48,524 nt of DNA from Coleofasciculus sp. LEGE 07092 (GCF_015207375.1 NZ_JADEWY010000040.1:1-48524); one strand, 5' to 3'; counted from the first letter of the stretch, positions 16,601 to 26,739 are shown. Translations and numbers: made by a program. The notes: a model not told the origin generated them from the letters alone.

Positions 16601-19453
16601 TTACAGGCAGTTTACTGGAATTTCAATCACAAATTGTGTTCCTTGCCCTGGAGAAGAAACACAATAAATTTGACCTTTGTGTTTTTCTACTACAATTTGA
16701 TAGCTTATCGATAATCCTAATCCCGTGCCTTTCCCTACAGGCTTGGTAGTAAAAAACGGTTCAAACATTTTAGTCCGTACTTTTTCGCACATCCCAGAGC
16801 CATTGTCGGCAATCCGAATGGTAACAGTAGAAGTAGGGGAAGAAGACGCGGAGAGTTCTACACTTTTCCTATTCCCAATAGAAGTGTGGATGGCAATCAC
16901 CTGGGGTGAAGGTTGATTGTCTAGAGCATCGATCGCATTATTGAGAAGATTCACAAATACCTGATTCAATTGACTGGCATAACAGGTAATTTTTGGAAGT
17001 GGGCTGTAGTCTTTAATGACTTCAATTTCTGGGCGATCGCCTTCTGCTCTGAGTCGGTGCTGCAAAATAAGAAGGCTGTTATCAATGCCCTCATGGATAT
17101 CGACAGGTTTTAGATTTTGTTCATCCAGTCGGGAGAAGTTTTTTAGGGATAAAACAATCTGCTGAATGCGTTCAGCTCCTACCTGCATTGAATTAATCAG
17201 TTTTTGCCAATCTAGTAGCAGAAAATCTAACTCGATATCAGACGCTATCTCCTGAATTTCGGCTGTGGGATGAGGGTAAGTCTCTTGATAGAGTTTAACC
17301 AGGTTTACTAAGTCTTGGAAGTAGCGACGGGCAGGAATCAGATTGCCGGAGATAAAGCTGACAGGATTATTGATTTCATGTGCCACACCCGCAACCATTC
17401 GCCCTAAACTCGACATTTTTTCGGTTTGAATTAGTTGGGATTGGGTGTGTTTTAATTGGTTTAGAGCTAGTTCTAGAGCTGTTGCTTTTTCTCGTTCTCG
17501 CGTTTCACTTTGTCGTAGTGCTTCCTCGGTTTGTTTGCGCTCATTCAGTTCGCTTTCTAATCGGTGATACAGTTCGGATTGCTGGATAGCGATCGCAACT
17601 TGGGTTGCGAGTTGCTCAAGTAGATTAACCTCCCACTCCTGCCAATGCCGTATCTGGTGACATTGATGGATAACTAGCAGTCCCCAGAGGGTATCTTGCT
17701 GGAGAATGGGGACTACTAATCGGGACTTTACCTCCAACTCTTGCAGATATTCCCGCAGGCAGGATGCAGTTTCATCAACATCAATGTCAGAGATAACTCT
17801 CGCTTTACCTTGACAGTAGTTTTGATAGGTATCCGGCGGGAATTCTTCATTTTCAAATTTCAGTCCGATGGTTGTAGTCCTCTCGGTAGCGACAGACTCA
17901 TGGGTGACTACACCCGTTTTATCAGGATAGAGACGGAAAATCAGAGCCCGGTCGGCTTGGAGAAGTTGTCGCACTTCACTGACAGTAGAGTTGAGAATAT
18001 CATCAAGATGCAAAGATTTGCGAATGTGTTGGGCAACTCCTGCGAGTAACCGTTCCCGTTCCATTTGCTGTAGCAGTGCAGTTTCTACTCGTTTGCGATC
18101 AGTGATATCCAGTACCGTTCCAAATAGTTGAATCACCTGCCCTTGCTCATTAAAAATAGGTTCTCCCTTACAATTGAGATGCCGGACATGACCATCGGGT
18201 CGCACAATCCGAAAGTCAAATTCGTAGGGTGTTCCATCTGTTAGCGCACGACCTATATTTTGTTGAAACAGCGCTTGGTCATCGGCATAAATCAGCTCGA
18301 TTAATTCAGCAAAGGTTGGTTCGGGTTGTGTTGGGTCAAGACCAAAAATGCGGAATTTTTCTTGTGAATAGGTAATCTTTCTAGTGAGTACATCAAATTC
18401 CCAGCTTCCGACGTGGGCAACTCGTTGGGCTTCTGCCAGAGAAACTTCACTCTTTTTGAGGGAGGCGATTAACTGACTTCGTTCTTTTTCCGCTTGTTTT
18501 TTGTCGCTAATATCCTGTACAACCACCCACGTCATTTCCGGATATCCAGACTCGTTTTTCTGGCAGTAGGCTGTTATCTCTACTGGAAATACCGTACCAT
18601 CCTTCCTGATATATTCCTTTTCGTAGGTATCTGAATATTCCCTTTCAATGACTTGTTTATTAATAATTTCGGCTTCCCAAGAGTGCCACCTTTCAGGTGT
18701 TATTTCCCAGATTCTCTTTTGCTTGAGTTTTTCTAGGGAATACCCCAACATCTTTTGGTAACTGGCATTGCAATCAATAATTCTGCCTTCAATATCCACC
18801 ATTACAATGCCATCAACACTGCCCTCAAACAGGTGGCGATAACGCTTCTCACTCTCCTTGAGCTTCTCTTGAGCAGTCTGGCGATCTTCAACTTCCTGAA
18901 CTAACCGTGCATTTTGCACTAAAAGTTGCTTAGAGAGCCGTTGAATGCGCAATTGATTCTCAATGCGAGCCAAAACTTCTTCTGCCTGAAATGGCTTGGT
19001 GATGTAGTCCACCCCGCCAACTTCAAAGGCTTTTACTTTATCGAATACTTCATTCAATGCACTGACAAAGATAACGGGAATGTCCTTGGTTCGGGGAGAT
19101 GCTTTCAACCGAGAGCAGACTTCATAGCCATGCATATCGGGCATCATGATGTCTAGCAAAATCAAGTCAGGTAGGGTTGACTTGACAGCCATTAATGCTA
19201 GTTTGCCGCTCGGTACAGATCGCACTTTGTACCCCTGCTCAGATAACATCTTAATTAAAAAGTTCAAATTTGCAGAGGTACTGTCAACAACTAAAATATT
19301 TCCTGGTGATGGAGTATTATACTTGTTATGCACAGGAGTGTTCTGGTGTAGCAGGTTGCTCGAAACCGCTGGGAAGATTTCCTCCCTTGCTTCCCCCGCC
19401 TCAAAAGCTACCCCTACCGTCTTGGGAGTAGATGATATTTCTGAGTGCGACAT
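16601..19453 (-). CDS. Histidine kinase, REC-PAS-PAS-GAF-HisKA-HATPase
   Basis: This is a 950-residue soluble kinase. An N-terminal receiver (~52-170) carries the phospho-Asp in [15 protein letters not shown] and the Lys in ITKPF. A coiled linker, two PAS domains (~205-320 and ~335-455, each with a PAC-like end) and a GAF domain (~475-625) follow. The catalytic part has the H box [14 protein letters not shown], an N box ([10 protein letters not shown]), ADNGSGM and [10 protein letters not shown]. The GAF has a Cys at the phytochrome position but no following His, so bilin binding is not claimed. ATG 19453 has AAGGAA upstream. A receiver-domain remnant lies just upstream on the same strand and may mark a lost partner. 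Confidence 0.92.
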   Translation of the reverse strand: MSHSEISSTPKTVGVAFEAGEAREEIFPAVSSNLLHQNTPVHNKYNTPSPGNILVVDSTSANLNFLIKMLSEQGYKVRSVPSGKLALMAVKSTLPDLILLDIMMPDMHGYEVCSRLKASPRTKDIPVIFVSALNEVFDKVKAFEVGGVDYITKPFQAEEVLARIENQLRIQRLSKQLLVQNARLVQEVEDRQTAQEKLKESEKRYRHLFEGSVDGIVMVDIEGRIIDCNASYQKMLGYSLEKLKQKRIWEITPERWHSWEAEIINKQVIEREYSDTYEKEYIRKDGTVFPVEITAYCQKNESGYPEMTWVVVQDISDKKQAEKERSQLIASLKKSEVSLAEAQRVAHVGSWEFDVLTRKITYSQEKFRIFGLDPTQPEPTFAELIELIYADDQALFQQNIGRALTDGTPYEFDFRIVRPDGHVRHLNCKGEPIFNEQGQVIQLFGTVLDITDRKRVETALLQQMERERLLAGVAQHIRKSLHLDDILNSTVSEVRQLLQADRALIFRLYPDKTGVVTHESVATERTTTIGLKFENEEFPPDTYQNYCQGKARVISDIDVDETASCLREYLQELEVKSRLVVPILQQDTLWGLLVIHQCHQIRHWQEWEVNLLEQLATQVAIAIQQSELYHRLESELNERKQTEEALRQSETREREKATALELALNQLKHTQSQLIQTEKMSSLGRMVAGVAHEINNPVSFISGNLIPARRYFQDLVNLVKLYQETYPHPTAEIQEIASDIELDFLLLDWQKLINSMQVGAERIQQIVLSLKNFSRLDEQNLKPVDIHEGIDNSLLILQHRLRAEGDRPEIEVIKDYSPLPKITCYASQLNQVFVNLLNNAIDALDNQPSPQVIAIHTSIGNRKSVELSASSSPTSTVTIRIADNGSGMCEKVRTKMFEPFFTTKPVGKGTGLGLSISYQIVVEKHKGQIYCVSSPGQGTQFVIEIPVNCL

Positions 19454-19500
19454 AGTAGAATTCCTTTTTAAACGGCTCTCGATTGAGTAGTCGATTTATC

Positions 19501-19620
19501 CTAAAGATATCGCACTCCCAGATGTTTGTTCATCACTTCAAGAATATCTATTTCTGGGAAGGGCTTGCGGATAAAATTATCACAACCTGGCGACAGAGCA
19601 ACAGCTTGCTCTTTAAACGC
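19501..19620 (-). pseudogene. C-terminal remnant of a receiver domain
   Basis: On the minus strand these 39 codons plus a stop read AFKEQAVALSPGC, DNFIRKPF and MNKHLGVRYL in one frame. That is the typical end of the receiver domain of hybrid histidine kinases (xxGCDDFxRKPF...KHLGVxY). The upstream continuation stops resembling a receiver within a few codons and runs into the end of the FHA gene at 19626. Nothing upstream supplies the phospho-Asp half. It therefore looks like the tail of a deleted hybrid kinase gene that once preceded the kinase at 19453. Confidence 0.75.
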
Positions 19621-19625
19621 GAGTG

Positions 19626-20990
19626 TTACAATACACTTTCCAACGCCCGTTTCAATGCTGCCGCACTCTTAAAATAAATCTGGGGACAATCCATCAGTGC
19701 CAAATCAATCACCTCCGCCAGTCGCCTGGGAATGGAGGCATCTCGTTGGCGAATCGGCACAGGTTTAGTTTGCAATACTACTAAAAACGGGTCTTGACCA
19801 ACAAAATCACGGGGTAATTGACCCGTTAGCATAAAGTACAGGCAAGCTGCCACTGCCCAAACATCGATTTCTGGTTTAGTATCCTTAAAATCAATCACCT
19901 GCTGTCGCGGCATGAAAGCAGGGGTGCGTGCTTGAGTACCACTCATGGATAATCCCCTCAAACCCGCCAAATCGAAGGCTTTGACTATCCCATACTTAGC
20001 AACTTTGCCGATGCGACCTAAACCTACATCAGTCAGGAAGATGTTCGTCGGGTTGAGGTCGCCATGTACCAACCCGTGTACTATGCACCGACTGTCATCT
20101 GCCCGTTTAACCGTGGGAATGTTGACCCTATGGGCATACTCTAAACCATCCAGAACTTGTAAGGTAATGGACATCGCTTCATTAACTGACAATCGCCCAT
20201 CTCGTTGCCGCATTAAATCTGCAACACTACCTCCATTGCAATAGTCCATGGTGAAGAAGAAGTTGCCCTGACTGTAGCCGAATGCTTTAAGCTGAATAAT
20301 ATTGGGATGCAGTAAGAGTTTAGTCTTCTTCATCTCCCGCAAGAACCGAGAGATAGCTCCGGTGTTAGCAGAAACTTGCGATCGCATCACTTTCAGTGCC
20401 ACCAACTCTTTAGATTGGTCGTGGTGTGCTAAATAAACGTTTCCCAATTCCCCCTTACCCAACCATTTCAGAAGGGTGTAACCTTTAATATCGGGGAAAT
20501 ACGAGTCTGGTATTTGAGCGACAACTACTGTGGAACTGCATTGCAACTCACCTGTACTCGTTACAGAGAGTTGCTGTTTTGTTGGCATTACCTGCAAAAC
20601 TCCTGGGGTAACTTTAAGCGGCTTCGCCCCTTCAATACTGATGCGGAACACCGTATTGCGCAGCTTAATCTCATCCCCTTCCTTCAAGTCATATTCTGGA
20701 AACTCCATCAGCGCTCCTTCTGCTGGCGTTTGCTGCCGTTGGCGCTTGCCGATGATTTTGCCATTAACGTAGGTGCCGTGGAGACTGCCAAAGTCGCGGA
20801 TGCGAATTGCTGGTGGGTTGATATCGAGCAGGCAGTGATAGCGAGAGATGGTTTGGTTGTACTTATCGTTCGGAAATCGGGGGTTGCAATCTTTGGCACG
20901 ACCAATAATGCAAGTAGTGCGATCGCTAAATTCAAATCTCTGACCTTTGAGATTTCCGGTGATGGCTATCAGGATCACTTTAGCAGACAT
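19626..20990 (-). CDS. FHA domain protein with a degenerate Ser/Thr kinase domain
   Basis: The 454-residue protein has an FHA phosphothreonine-binding domain (~25-115; GR at 30-31, SRYH 49-52, NG 76-77) and a kinase-like domain (~168-454). The glycine loop GKGELG and Lys200 are present. The catalytic loop reads HGDLNPTN (309-316) instead of HRDLKPxN, and the Mg-binding DFG position reads KYG (332-334). Related cyanobacterial FHA kinases have GDYG there. Loss of the DFG Asp and the catalytic-loop Lys suggests a weak or dead kinase that acts as a phosphoprotein-binding scaffold. ATG 20990 is preferred over a TTG 13 codons upstream. Confidence 0.85.
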   Translation of the reverse strand: MSAKVILIAITGNLKGQRFEFSDRTTCIIGRAKDCNPRFPNDKYNQTISRYHCLLDINPPAIRIRDFGSLHGTYVNGKIIGKRQRQQTPAEGALMEFPEYDLKEGDEIKLRNTVFRISIEGAKPLKVTPGVLQVMPTKQQLSVTSTGELQCSSTVVVAQIPDSYFPDIKGYTLLKWLGKGELGNVYLAHHDQSKELVALKVMRSQVSANTGAISRFLREMKKTKLLLHPNIIQLKAFGYSQGNFFFTMDYCNGGSVADLMRQRDGRLSVNEAMSITLQVLDGLEYAHRVNIPTVKRADDSRCIVHGLVHGDLNPTNIFLTDVGLGRIGKVAKYGIVKAFDLAGLRGLSMSGTQARTPAFMPRQQVIDFKDTKPEIDVWAVAACLYFMLTGQLPRDFVGQDPFLVVLQTKPVPIRQRDASIPRRLAEVIDLALMDCPQIYFKSAAALKRALESVL

Positions 20991-21202
20991 CTGGGATTTA
21001 GTGAGGATTGAAGGGTCGTTGCAGAACAAATGGGTGAGGTAGATATTTTTCGCTTGCTAATTTATTTTTCCTTATTTGTCGTTACGAAGGAAATAGCTTT
21101 TTATTATAGTTTGTTGAATTTATTTTTCGTTATGTATCGTTAGTGCTGTTATCTTTCTCTTTTTTCTCAGCTTTTTATCCCTGCTTAGGTCGCTAAAACC
21201 AT

Positions 21203-21230
21203 GTAGAGACGTGCCATGGCACGTCTCTAC
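21203..21230. repeat. Perfect 28-bp palindrome, GTAGAGACGT family, copy 1
   Basis: GTAGAGACGTGCCA is followed at once by its exact inverse complement. A relative with different central bases lies at 31181-31209. The position between the hflX stop and the FHA gene start fits a mobile hairpin that may also end transcription. The conserved outer GTAGAGACGT with a varied centre is typical of dispersed cyanobacterial palindromes. Confidence 0.85.
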
Positions 21231-21241
21231 GTCAGGGATCT

Positions 21242-22957
21242 CTAATAAGAAGCAACGGCGTATTGAACCAACTGCGCCAATTTCTGACGCAAGGTTTCCA
21301 ATCCCAAACGCTCGCTAGCAGAAACGAACACCCCTTGAGGAAATTCCTCTTTCGCCAGTGCTAGGGTTTCGCTGTCTACCTGGTCAATCTTATTAAACGC
21401 TAATAAAATTGGTCCCGGTGTCACAGGCATATCTCCCAAAATCGACATGACCGAACGAATGTGACTTTGCCATGCTGGATGGGATAAATCCACCAAATGC
21501 AATAAGGCATCCGCTTCTGTCACTTCCTCCAACGTGGCGCGAAACGAATCAACCAGGGGTGGCGGCAGTTCGTGAATGAATCCCACCGTATCCGTCAGCA
21601 AAATAGAGACAGATTCCTCCGTCTTAGCGTCCGTAATTGGCAACCGTCGGGTTGTCGGGTCGAGGGTGGCAAATAGCTGATCCGCCGTATAAACCTCAGC
21701 ATTCGTTAGAGTATTCAACAGCGTAGATTTCCCCGCATTGGTATAACCCACAACTGCCACCGTTGGCACGTCCTGCTTCTGCCGTCGCTGCCGCATCCGC
21801 GACCGATGTGCCTGCAATTGGTTCACTTCCTGTTGCAATCGAGCAATGCGGCGCTGAATGGTACGGCGTTCGGTTTCCAGCTTGGTTTCCCCAGGTCCGC
21901 GAGTCCCGATACCACCCCCTAATCGTGACATTGTCCGACCGCGCCCTGTCAGGCGGGGTAGCATATATTCCAACTGCGCCAGTTCCACCTGCAATTTCCC
22001 GGCACGGGATTGGGCGCGTTGGGCGAAAATATCTAGAATCACCTCTGTTCTATCTACTACCCGCACTCCAGTTTGAGCTTCTAGATTGCGGATTTGCGCT
22101 GGTGAAAGATCCCGGTCAAACACGACCAGATTAGCCCCCAGCGTCTGCACTGTCAGGGCAATTTCCTCGACTTTACCCGCACCCACCACCGTTTGAGGAT
22201 GGGTTCTTGATCGCTTTTGCCGTAGAGTTTGTAATACTTCCCCACCTGCCGTTTCCACTAAGCGGGCAATTTCTGCCAAACCGTCTTCAAACCGTTCTGG
22301 GGTAACATCTGCTGTCATTAACCCTACAACCAATACGCGATCGTGGTCAGTATCGACTTGTTGGGCTACAAATTCCCGGCGGAACTCAGTTTCGAGCCCC
22401 TCAACCAAATCCAGAAAATCTTGTTTGGTCAGAACGTCCAAGCTTACCGGAGGTGAGATGTTCCAGTTTGGCTGACCGTCAAGGGTTTGTTCGGATGGAT
22501 TAGTAACGGGAATCAGGTGAGCCAAATAGGTTTCTTTGATATATCCTGTCGCACCACCACCCCGCCGTTCAAATCCTGATTCGCTAATTGTCACTACCAC
22601 CAAGGCATCCAATCGCTGGATTGCCATCGCTGTTAAGTCAGCTTTTCTAGGTGTTTCCGATTTGAGTTGGGTGGAAAGACAGCGAATTCCGCTCAATCGT
22701 TCAGCACCGTAGCGCGGCAATTCCAAAGGCGGAATCTTGGTTTGAGTAGGCGTGCCAACTCCTACGCGAATGACTTGTCCCCGCCGGTTGATGTAGGTAC
22801 ACAGAGGCTGTTTCAGTTCCGCGCTAATCGCTGCCAACCGCTGGGCAAATTCCGGCGTGGTTAAGCGATCGCCTGGTAAGCGTTGGTTGTACAGCCGTTG
22901 TAGCTGTTTGAGTTGGCTGGACTTTAAACCTTTAAGATTTCCGTAGATAGTCTCGAT
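21242..22957 (-). CDS. hflX: GTPase HflX
   Basis: HflX is a ribosome-associated GTPase that splits stalled ribosomes. The sequence has the N-terminal HflX domain, the Gly-rich linker RLGGGIGTRGPGETKLE, and a G domain with GYTNAGKST, DTVGFIHELP and NKID. The first ordinary start codon is TTG 22837, but in-frame coding with clear family sequence (ETIYGNLKGLKSSQLKQLQRLY) continues upstream. It reaches an ATC at 22957-22955, exactly where homologs have their initiator, and a TAG lies two codons further up. I extend the gene to that ATC (571 residues). No Shine-Dalgarno is visible there. It is either a non-canonical start or a start-codon mutation. Confidence 0.88.
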   Translation of the reverse strand: METIYGNLKGLKSSQLKQLQRLYNQRLPGDRLTTPEFAQRLAAISAELKQPLCTYINRRGQVIRVGVGTPTQTKIPPLELPRYGAERLSGIRCLSTQLKSETPRKADLTAMAIQRLDALVVVTISESGFERRGGGATGYIKETYLAHLIPVTNPSEQTLDGQPNWNISPPVSLDVLTKQDFLDLVEGLETEFRREFVAQQVDTDHDRVLVVGLMTADVTPERFEDGLAEIARLVETAGGEVLQTLRQKRSRTHPQTVVGAGKVEEIALTVQTLGANLVVFDRDLSPAQIRNLEAQTGVRVVDRTEVILDIFAQRAQSRAGKLQVELAQLEYMLPRLTGRGRTMSRLGGGIGTRGPGETKLETERRTIQRRIARLQQEVNQLQAHRSRMRQRRQKQDVPTVAVVGYTNAGKSTLLNTLTNAEVYTADQLFATLDPTTRRLPITDAKTEESVSILLTDTVGFIHELPPPLVDSFRATLEEVTEADALLHLVDLSHPAWQSHIRSVMSILGDMPVTPGPILLAFNKIDQVDSETLALAKEEFPQGVFVSASERLGLETLRQKLAQLVQYAVASY

Positions 22958-23039
22958 AGGCTAACAACCAGTTAACTGGTTCCCGACTCTGCTGATATCC
23001 ATTGTAGTAGAGATGTTACAGGTAAGGTCTTTACTCGGT

Positions 23040-23132
23040 CAGGATTTACGCATAGACGCTACATCTGGTAGGGACAGGATATATTGTGTCCCTACCATTA
23101 GCGGTTTACAGGCTTTCTTTGCGTAAGTCCTG
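23040..23132. repeat. MITE-like element with CAGGA(T/C)TTACGCA ends
   Basis: CAGGATTTACGCA (23040-23052) and TGCGTAAGTCCTG (23120-23132) are inverted copies with one mismatch. Inside, TGGTAGGGACA (23066-23076) and TGTCCCTACCA (23087-23097) are perfect inverse complements. The 93-bp nested structure has no coding capacity, so it looks like a non-autonomous mobile element. Confidence 0.75.
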
Positions 23133-23175
23133 TCGGTATTAAAAGCGATCGCTAGGGCGAGACTGAAAATCTTTA

Positions 23176-23229
23176 AAGTCCCCCTTCTTGATGCTTCCTG
23201 ACTCGAAGGAAACTTTTAAGGGGGGGACT
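23176..23229 (-). terminator. Possible terminator hairpin after cheB
   Basis: AAGTCCCCCTT (23176-23186) pairs with AAGGGGGGGACT (23218-23229), starting eight bases past the cheB stop in the direction of transcription. The loop is long (31 bases) and only a mixed T-rich stretch follows, so termination is plausible but unsure. The arms resemble the hairpin inside the element at 40922-41028. Confidence 0.4.
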
Positions 23230-23236
23230 AAAGGGC

Positions 23237-24304
23237 TTATTCCGATAAAGTCTTCAGTAAGAACGGGGCAATTTTGTCAATGGAAAGTGTCTGTTGCACA
23301 GCACCCAGAGCCCTCGCTTCTTTGACCATACCAAATGCCCCTCCTTTCTCCTCTTGACCGACGGTGATGCCTCCGGCTTGAGCAATTGCCTGCAAGCCTT
23401 CTGCACCGTCACTACCAATTCCAGTAAGTAACACCCCAGCCGTTGCCCTGCCATGAAATCGGGCGATTGATTTGAACATGGCTGAGATAGAGGGACAATG
23501 CTTATCTGTTTCTGGACAGTTGGTATAAATGAACTTGCCGTGAGTGTTTAATTCTAGATTGCTTTTCTCTGGGGCAAAATAAACGATTCCTGGTAAGGGA
23601 GACTCGCCAACTTCGGCAATTTTGACCTGCAACGGACACTCAGAAGATAGCCAATTTATCAAGCCTGACAAAACACCTGTACTGAGGTGTACCGTGCAAA
23701 TAATCGGCAATGGAAAATTCGGAGGCAGTTGGCAAACAATCTTCTCAATGGCTTGCAGTCCGCCTGTGGAAGCTCCAATTGCGATCGCCTTGACGCGAGA
23801 GCTGACATTCATCATTTGCATTTGATTGCCTGAGAATGCCCCGGATGTCATCGGTTTGGCAGAACTACTCAGCGACTGTCCGGGTCGTTTGGCAGTCACT
23901 TTCATATTAGAAAGGACTTTGATTTTGGTAATCAGCGCTGCTTTAAGTTTCTCGTAATCCGTGGGGGAATCGGTGGTAGGTTTGGGGAAAACATCGGAGG
24001 CTCCCGCTTGCAGCAGACGAAAGACATTATCAACGTCTGCCTTGTTTACAAAATTGCTGATCACCAAAATCGGTCGGGGATCTTTCTCCATGACGCGCTT
24101 AGTCAATTCCAGACCATCCATATTTTCCATGAGTAGGTCTGTACAAATCACATCTGGGCGCATCCGATTAATTACCTCCAGACCTTCAACACCATCGCGT
24201 GCTGTGCCGACCACATCAACATCGGGTGAAGAATTGAGCAATCGTTGCAGGATTTCCAAAGCAACGGGAGAATCTTCAACCAGAACCACTCTGTTAGCTG
24301 TCAT
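23237..24304 (-). CDS. cheB: Chemotaxis protein-glutamate methylesterase
   Basis: CheB removes methyl groups from chemoreceptors and so resets adaptation. The receiver domain (1-~125) has phospho-Asp56 (CTDLLMENMDG) and Lys in FPKP. After a ~50-residue linker, the esterase domain has the catalytic triad Ser179 (GASTGG), His206 (TVHLS) and Asp299 (GIGSDGAEG). The ATG directly abuts the cheA stop, so translation is probably coupled. It is the last gene of the leftward taxis operon. No cheR methyltransferase is visible in this locus, so its partner must be elsewhere if methylation is used. Confidence 0.93.
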   Translation of the reverse strand: MTANRVVLVEDSPVALEILQRLLNSSPDVDVVGTARDGVEGLEVINRMRPDVICTDLLMENMDGLELTKRVMEKDPRPILVISNFVNKADVDNVFRLLQAGASDVFPKPTTDSPTDYEKLKAALITKIKVLSNMKVTAKRPGQSLSSSAKPMTSGAFSGNQMQMMNVSSRVKAIAIGASTGGLQAIEKIVCQLPPNFPLPIICTVHLSTGVLSGLINWLSSECPLQVKIAEVGESPLPGIVYFAPEKSNLELNTHGKFIYTNCPETDKHCPSISAMFKSIARFHGRATAGVLLTGIGSDGAEGLQAIAQAGGITVGQEEKGGAFGMVKEARALGAVQQTLSIDKIAPFLLKTLSE

Positions 24305-26584
24305 TTAAATCAAACTCCTTAATGTATCTAACAAAACACCTTGCTCAAAATCACCCTTGGTAATGTAGGCATTTGCCCCCGCTTGGTGCCCCTGGTCTTT
24401 GTCCTTCTGGGAAGCAAGAGTTGTTACCAGAATTACGGGCAAATCTTTGTACTCCTGGAATTGGCGAATTTTGACGGTGAGTTCTAACCCATCCAGGTTC
24501 GGCATTTGCACATCCGAAACCACCGCCACAAAGCTATCCACCCTGAGTTTTTTGAAGCCATCTTCACCGTCCACAGCCGCTGTAACCTCGTACCCGGCAC
24601 TTTCCAGAATCCGCTTCATCTGGGTACGAATTGGAATGGAGTCTTCAACCAGGAGAATTTTTTGTTTAACTTGGGCTTGTTCGGTTAATTCCTTAACCGT
24701 GACAGAGGCAATAGCCTTCCTCGCCGACTTAAATAAATCGGGAGGATTGAGCACCATGCACACTTCGCCAGTTCCCAAGATGGTTGCCCCCGAAATATTG
24801 CGAACCCGTTTGAGCAAAAGACTTTGAGGCTTCAATACAATGTCCTGTTGCTCCAAGATCGTATCGACCAGCACTGCCAAACGTTCCGAGCCAATCCGCA
24901 GAATAATGCAGGGGATGGTTTTTGAGGCGGCACACAGTGCTTTGGTTGATGCAGGCGGTTTGACGGGCAAGCCTAATAAATCAGCTAACCAAGTCACAGT
25001 AACAGACTCACCCTGAAACGGAAGTGTCTGGCTGCCTCCAGAGGCAAACACTTCTTGGGGAGACACTAGCTGCATCGCTTCCACGAATCCCACAGGGATA
25101 GCATAGGAATGCTCACTGACTTGTATAATCAAGGCATCCGTGGTGGAAAGAGAACTACTGAGGGTGATCCGGAACAAACATCCTTTGCTCGGTGTAAATT
25201 CCACCTGAATGTTGCCCTTGAGTCGTTCAACGTTGGCTCGCACTACGTCCAACCCAACGCCCCGACCGGAAATCTCAGTAACAGCCGTGCGGGTGGAGAA
25301 TCCAGGGGCAAAGATTAAGGCTTGAATTTCAGCCGTTGACATTTCGGCAAGTTCTTGTTTAGTACGAATGCCCCGCCGTCCCGCCGCCCCTTTAATCGCT
25401 TCGACATCCAATCCACGTCCATCATCCATGACTTCAATGCTGACAGTGCTGCCAACCTGATAACCCCTCAGACGAATTGTGGCGGTGGGAGACTTGCCCA
25501 AACTCTGACGCTCAGTAGGCGTTTCGATGCCATGATCGATCGCATTTCGCAGCAGGTGCAGCAGGGGGTCTTTCATTTCTTCCAGAATCCGCTTGTCTAC
25601 ACTAGTGTCAGACCCTTCCAAAATAAGATTGACTTCTTTGCCTTGCTGTTTGGCGATATCCCGCACGGTACGGGGAAACAGGTTAAAAATCGTAGAAAAT
25701 GGTAGCAGTCGCAGGGAGTGAATTCCCGACTCCAGTTCATTGGCTACGGTTTCCAGTTTGGTGTTATCTTCATAACTTGTGCTTCGGAGCCGATTCAGCA
25801 AAGCTTCCAATTGCTCCAAGCGGGTTTCCACTAGGTTGTAGAAATTTTGCAAGGGTTGCAGTTCAGGAGTTTGCAAGCGCCGTTCTACCTCGTCATAGGT
25901 CAGACGGCTGGCAAACGCTTCTCGATTCCACTCTTCGCACAGGGCGATGATTCGGTCAATTTCAGCAACTCGATCTTCAATGTGACCTTTAGTAACAACC
26001 AGTTCGCTCGCTTGCGTCAATAACTTATCTAGCTTTTGGGATTCAACGCGAATCGTGTCAATCTGGTAATTATTGACCTGTGTAAGAGCATCTGCGGCTG
26101 GCGGTGCATCATTGCCAGCTAAAGGCTGCTCTACAGTTGCTTGGGCAGAGACTGCACCATTAGATTGAGCAATTGTTTCTTGAACCTCTGGCAGTGCCTC
26201 CCCTGAATCAGCCCCCATCAGTTGAGCTAAGACATGGAAAACACTGATTCCTGCCGATTGCCCAGTAACGGCTTCGTGGGCAATTTTGCGAAGAGCATCC
26301 AGCCCCTGATAGAGGCAGTTCATAACTGGGGGGGTTAGAACTCGCTCACCCCGCTTAACCGCCCCGAGAATGTCTTCTAATTGGTGGGTCAGGGTTTCGG
26401 CATCTTTAACCCCCAACATCCGGGAATCGCCTTTGAGAGAGTGCGTTTCTCTGAGTAAGTGCTCCAGTTGGGCTTGATCTTGAGGGTTCTTTTCTAGATG
26501 GAGCAATCCGGATTCTATTTTCTGGATATGGTCGGCACTGGCTTCTTTGTAAAGACTGCGTAGTTCTTCATCTTCTATGATCAT
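24305..26584 (-). CDS. cheA: Hybrid chemotaxis histidine kinase CheA-REC
   Basis: The 759-residue kinase has an Hpt domain with phospho-His48 (RETHSLKGDSRMLG). A ~70-residue variable linker, the dimerisation helices and the ATPase follow, the last with an N box (LLRNAIDHGIE), MDDGRGLD and SGRGVGLDVV. A CheW-like coupling domain (~495-620) comes next, then a C-terminal receiver (~640-759) with the Asp in VVSDVQMPNLDG and Lys in ITKGD. The fused receiver replaces or supplements a separate CheY, as in cyanobacterial pilus-taxis systems (PixL/Hik type). The cheB start follows without a gap. Confidence 0.93.
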   Translation of the reverse strand: MIIEDEELRSLYKEASADHIQKIESGLLHLEKNPQDQAQLEHLLRETHSLKGDSRMLGVKDAETLTHQLEDILGAVKRGERVLTPPVMNCLYQGLDALRKIAHEAVTGQSAGISVFHVLAQLMGADSGEALPEVQETIAQSNGAVSAQATVEQPLAGNDAPPAADALTQVNNYQIDTIRVESQKLDKLLTQASELVVTKGHIEDRVAEIDRIIALCEEWNREAFASRLTYDEVERRLQTPELQPLQNFYNLVETRLEQLEALLNRLRSTSYEDNTKLETVANELESGIHSLRLLPFSTIFNLFPRTVRDIAKQQGKEVNLILEGSDTSVDKRILEEMKDPLLHLLRNAIDHGIETPTERQSLGKSPTATIRLRGYQVGSTVSIEVMDDGRGLDVEAIKGAAGRRGIRTKQELAEMSTAEIQALIFAPGFSTRTAVTEISGRGVGLDVVRANVERLKGNIQVEFTPSKGCLFRITLSSSLSTTDALIIQVSEHSYAIPVGFVEAMQLVSPQEVFASGGSQTLPFQGESVTVTWLADLLGLPVKPPASTKALCAASKTIPCIILRIGSERLAVLVDTILEQQDIVLKPQSLLLKRVRNISGATILGTGEVCMVLNPPDLFKSARKAIASVTVKELTEQAQVKQKILLVEDSIPIRTQMKRILESAGYEVTAAVDGEDGFKKLRVDSFVAVVSDVQMPNLDGLELTVKIRQFQEYKDLPVILVTTLASQKDKDQGHQAGANAYITKGDFEQGVLLDTLRSLI

Positions 26585-26739
26585 GGCTTTCAGACTGTTT
26601 TCGACGGCTTGCTCCTATGGGGTGGGGAACAGGAGTTTGATTTCATTTGGATTTGAACTTGCTAGATTTCAAATTCTGAAACTAGGGATTGGACAGGTTG
26701 CTCAAATCCAAAATCGATTGACTCCTGCTTTGTGCTTCT

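Noticed and set aside
16601-19453. Bilin-binding GAF in the REC-PAS-PAS-GAF kinase
   Set aside because: A Cys stands at the phytochrome position (CLREYL), but the adjacent His and the FPAxDIP motif are missing, so it more likely belongs to the non-bilin relatives.
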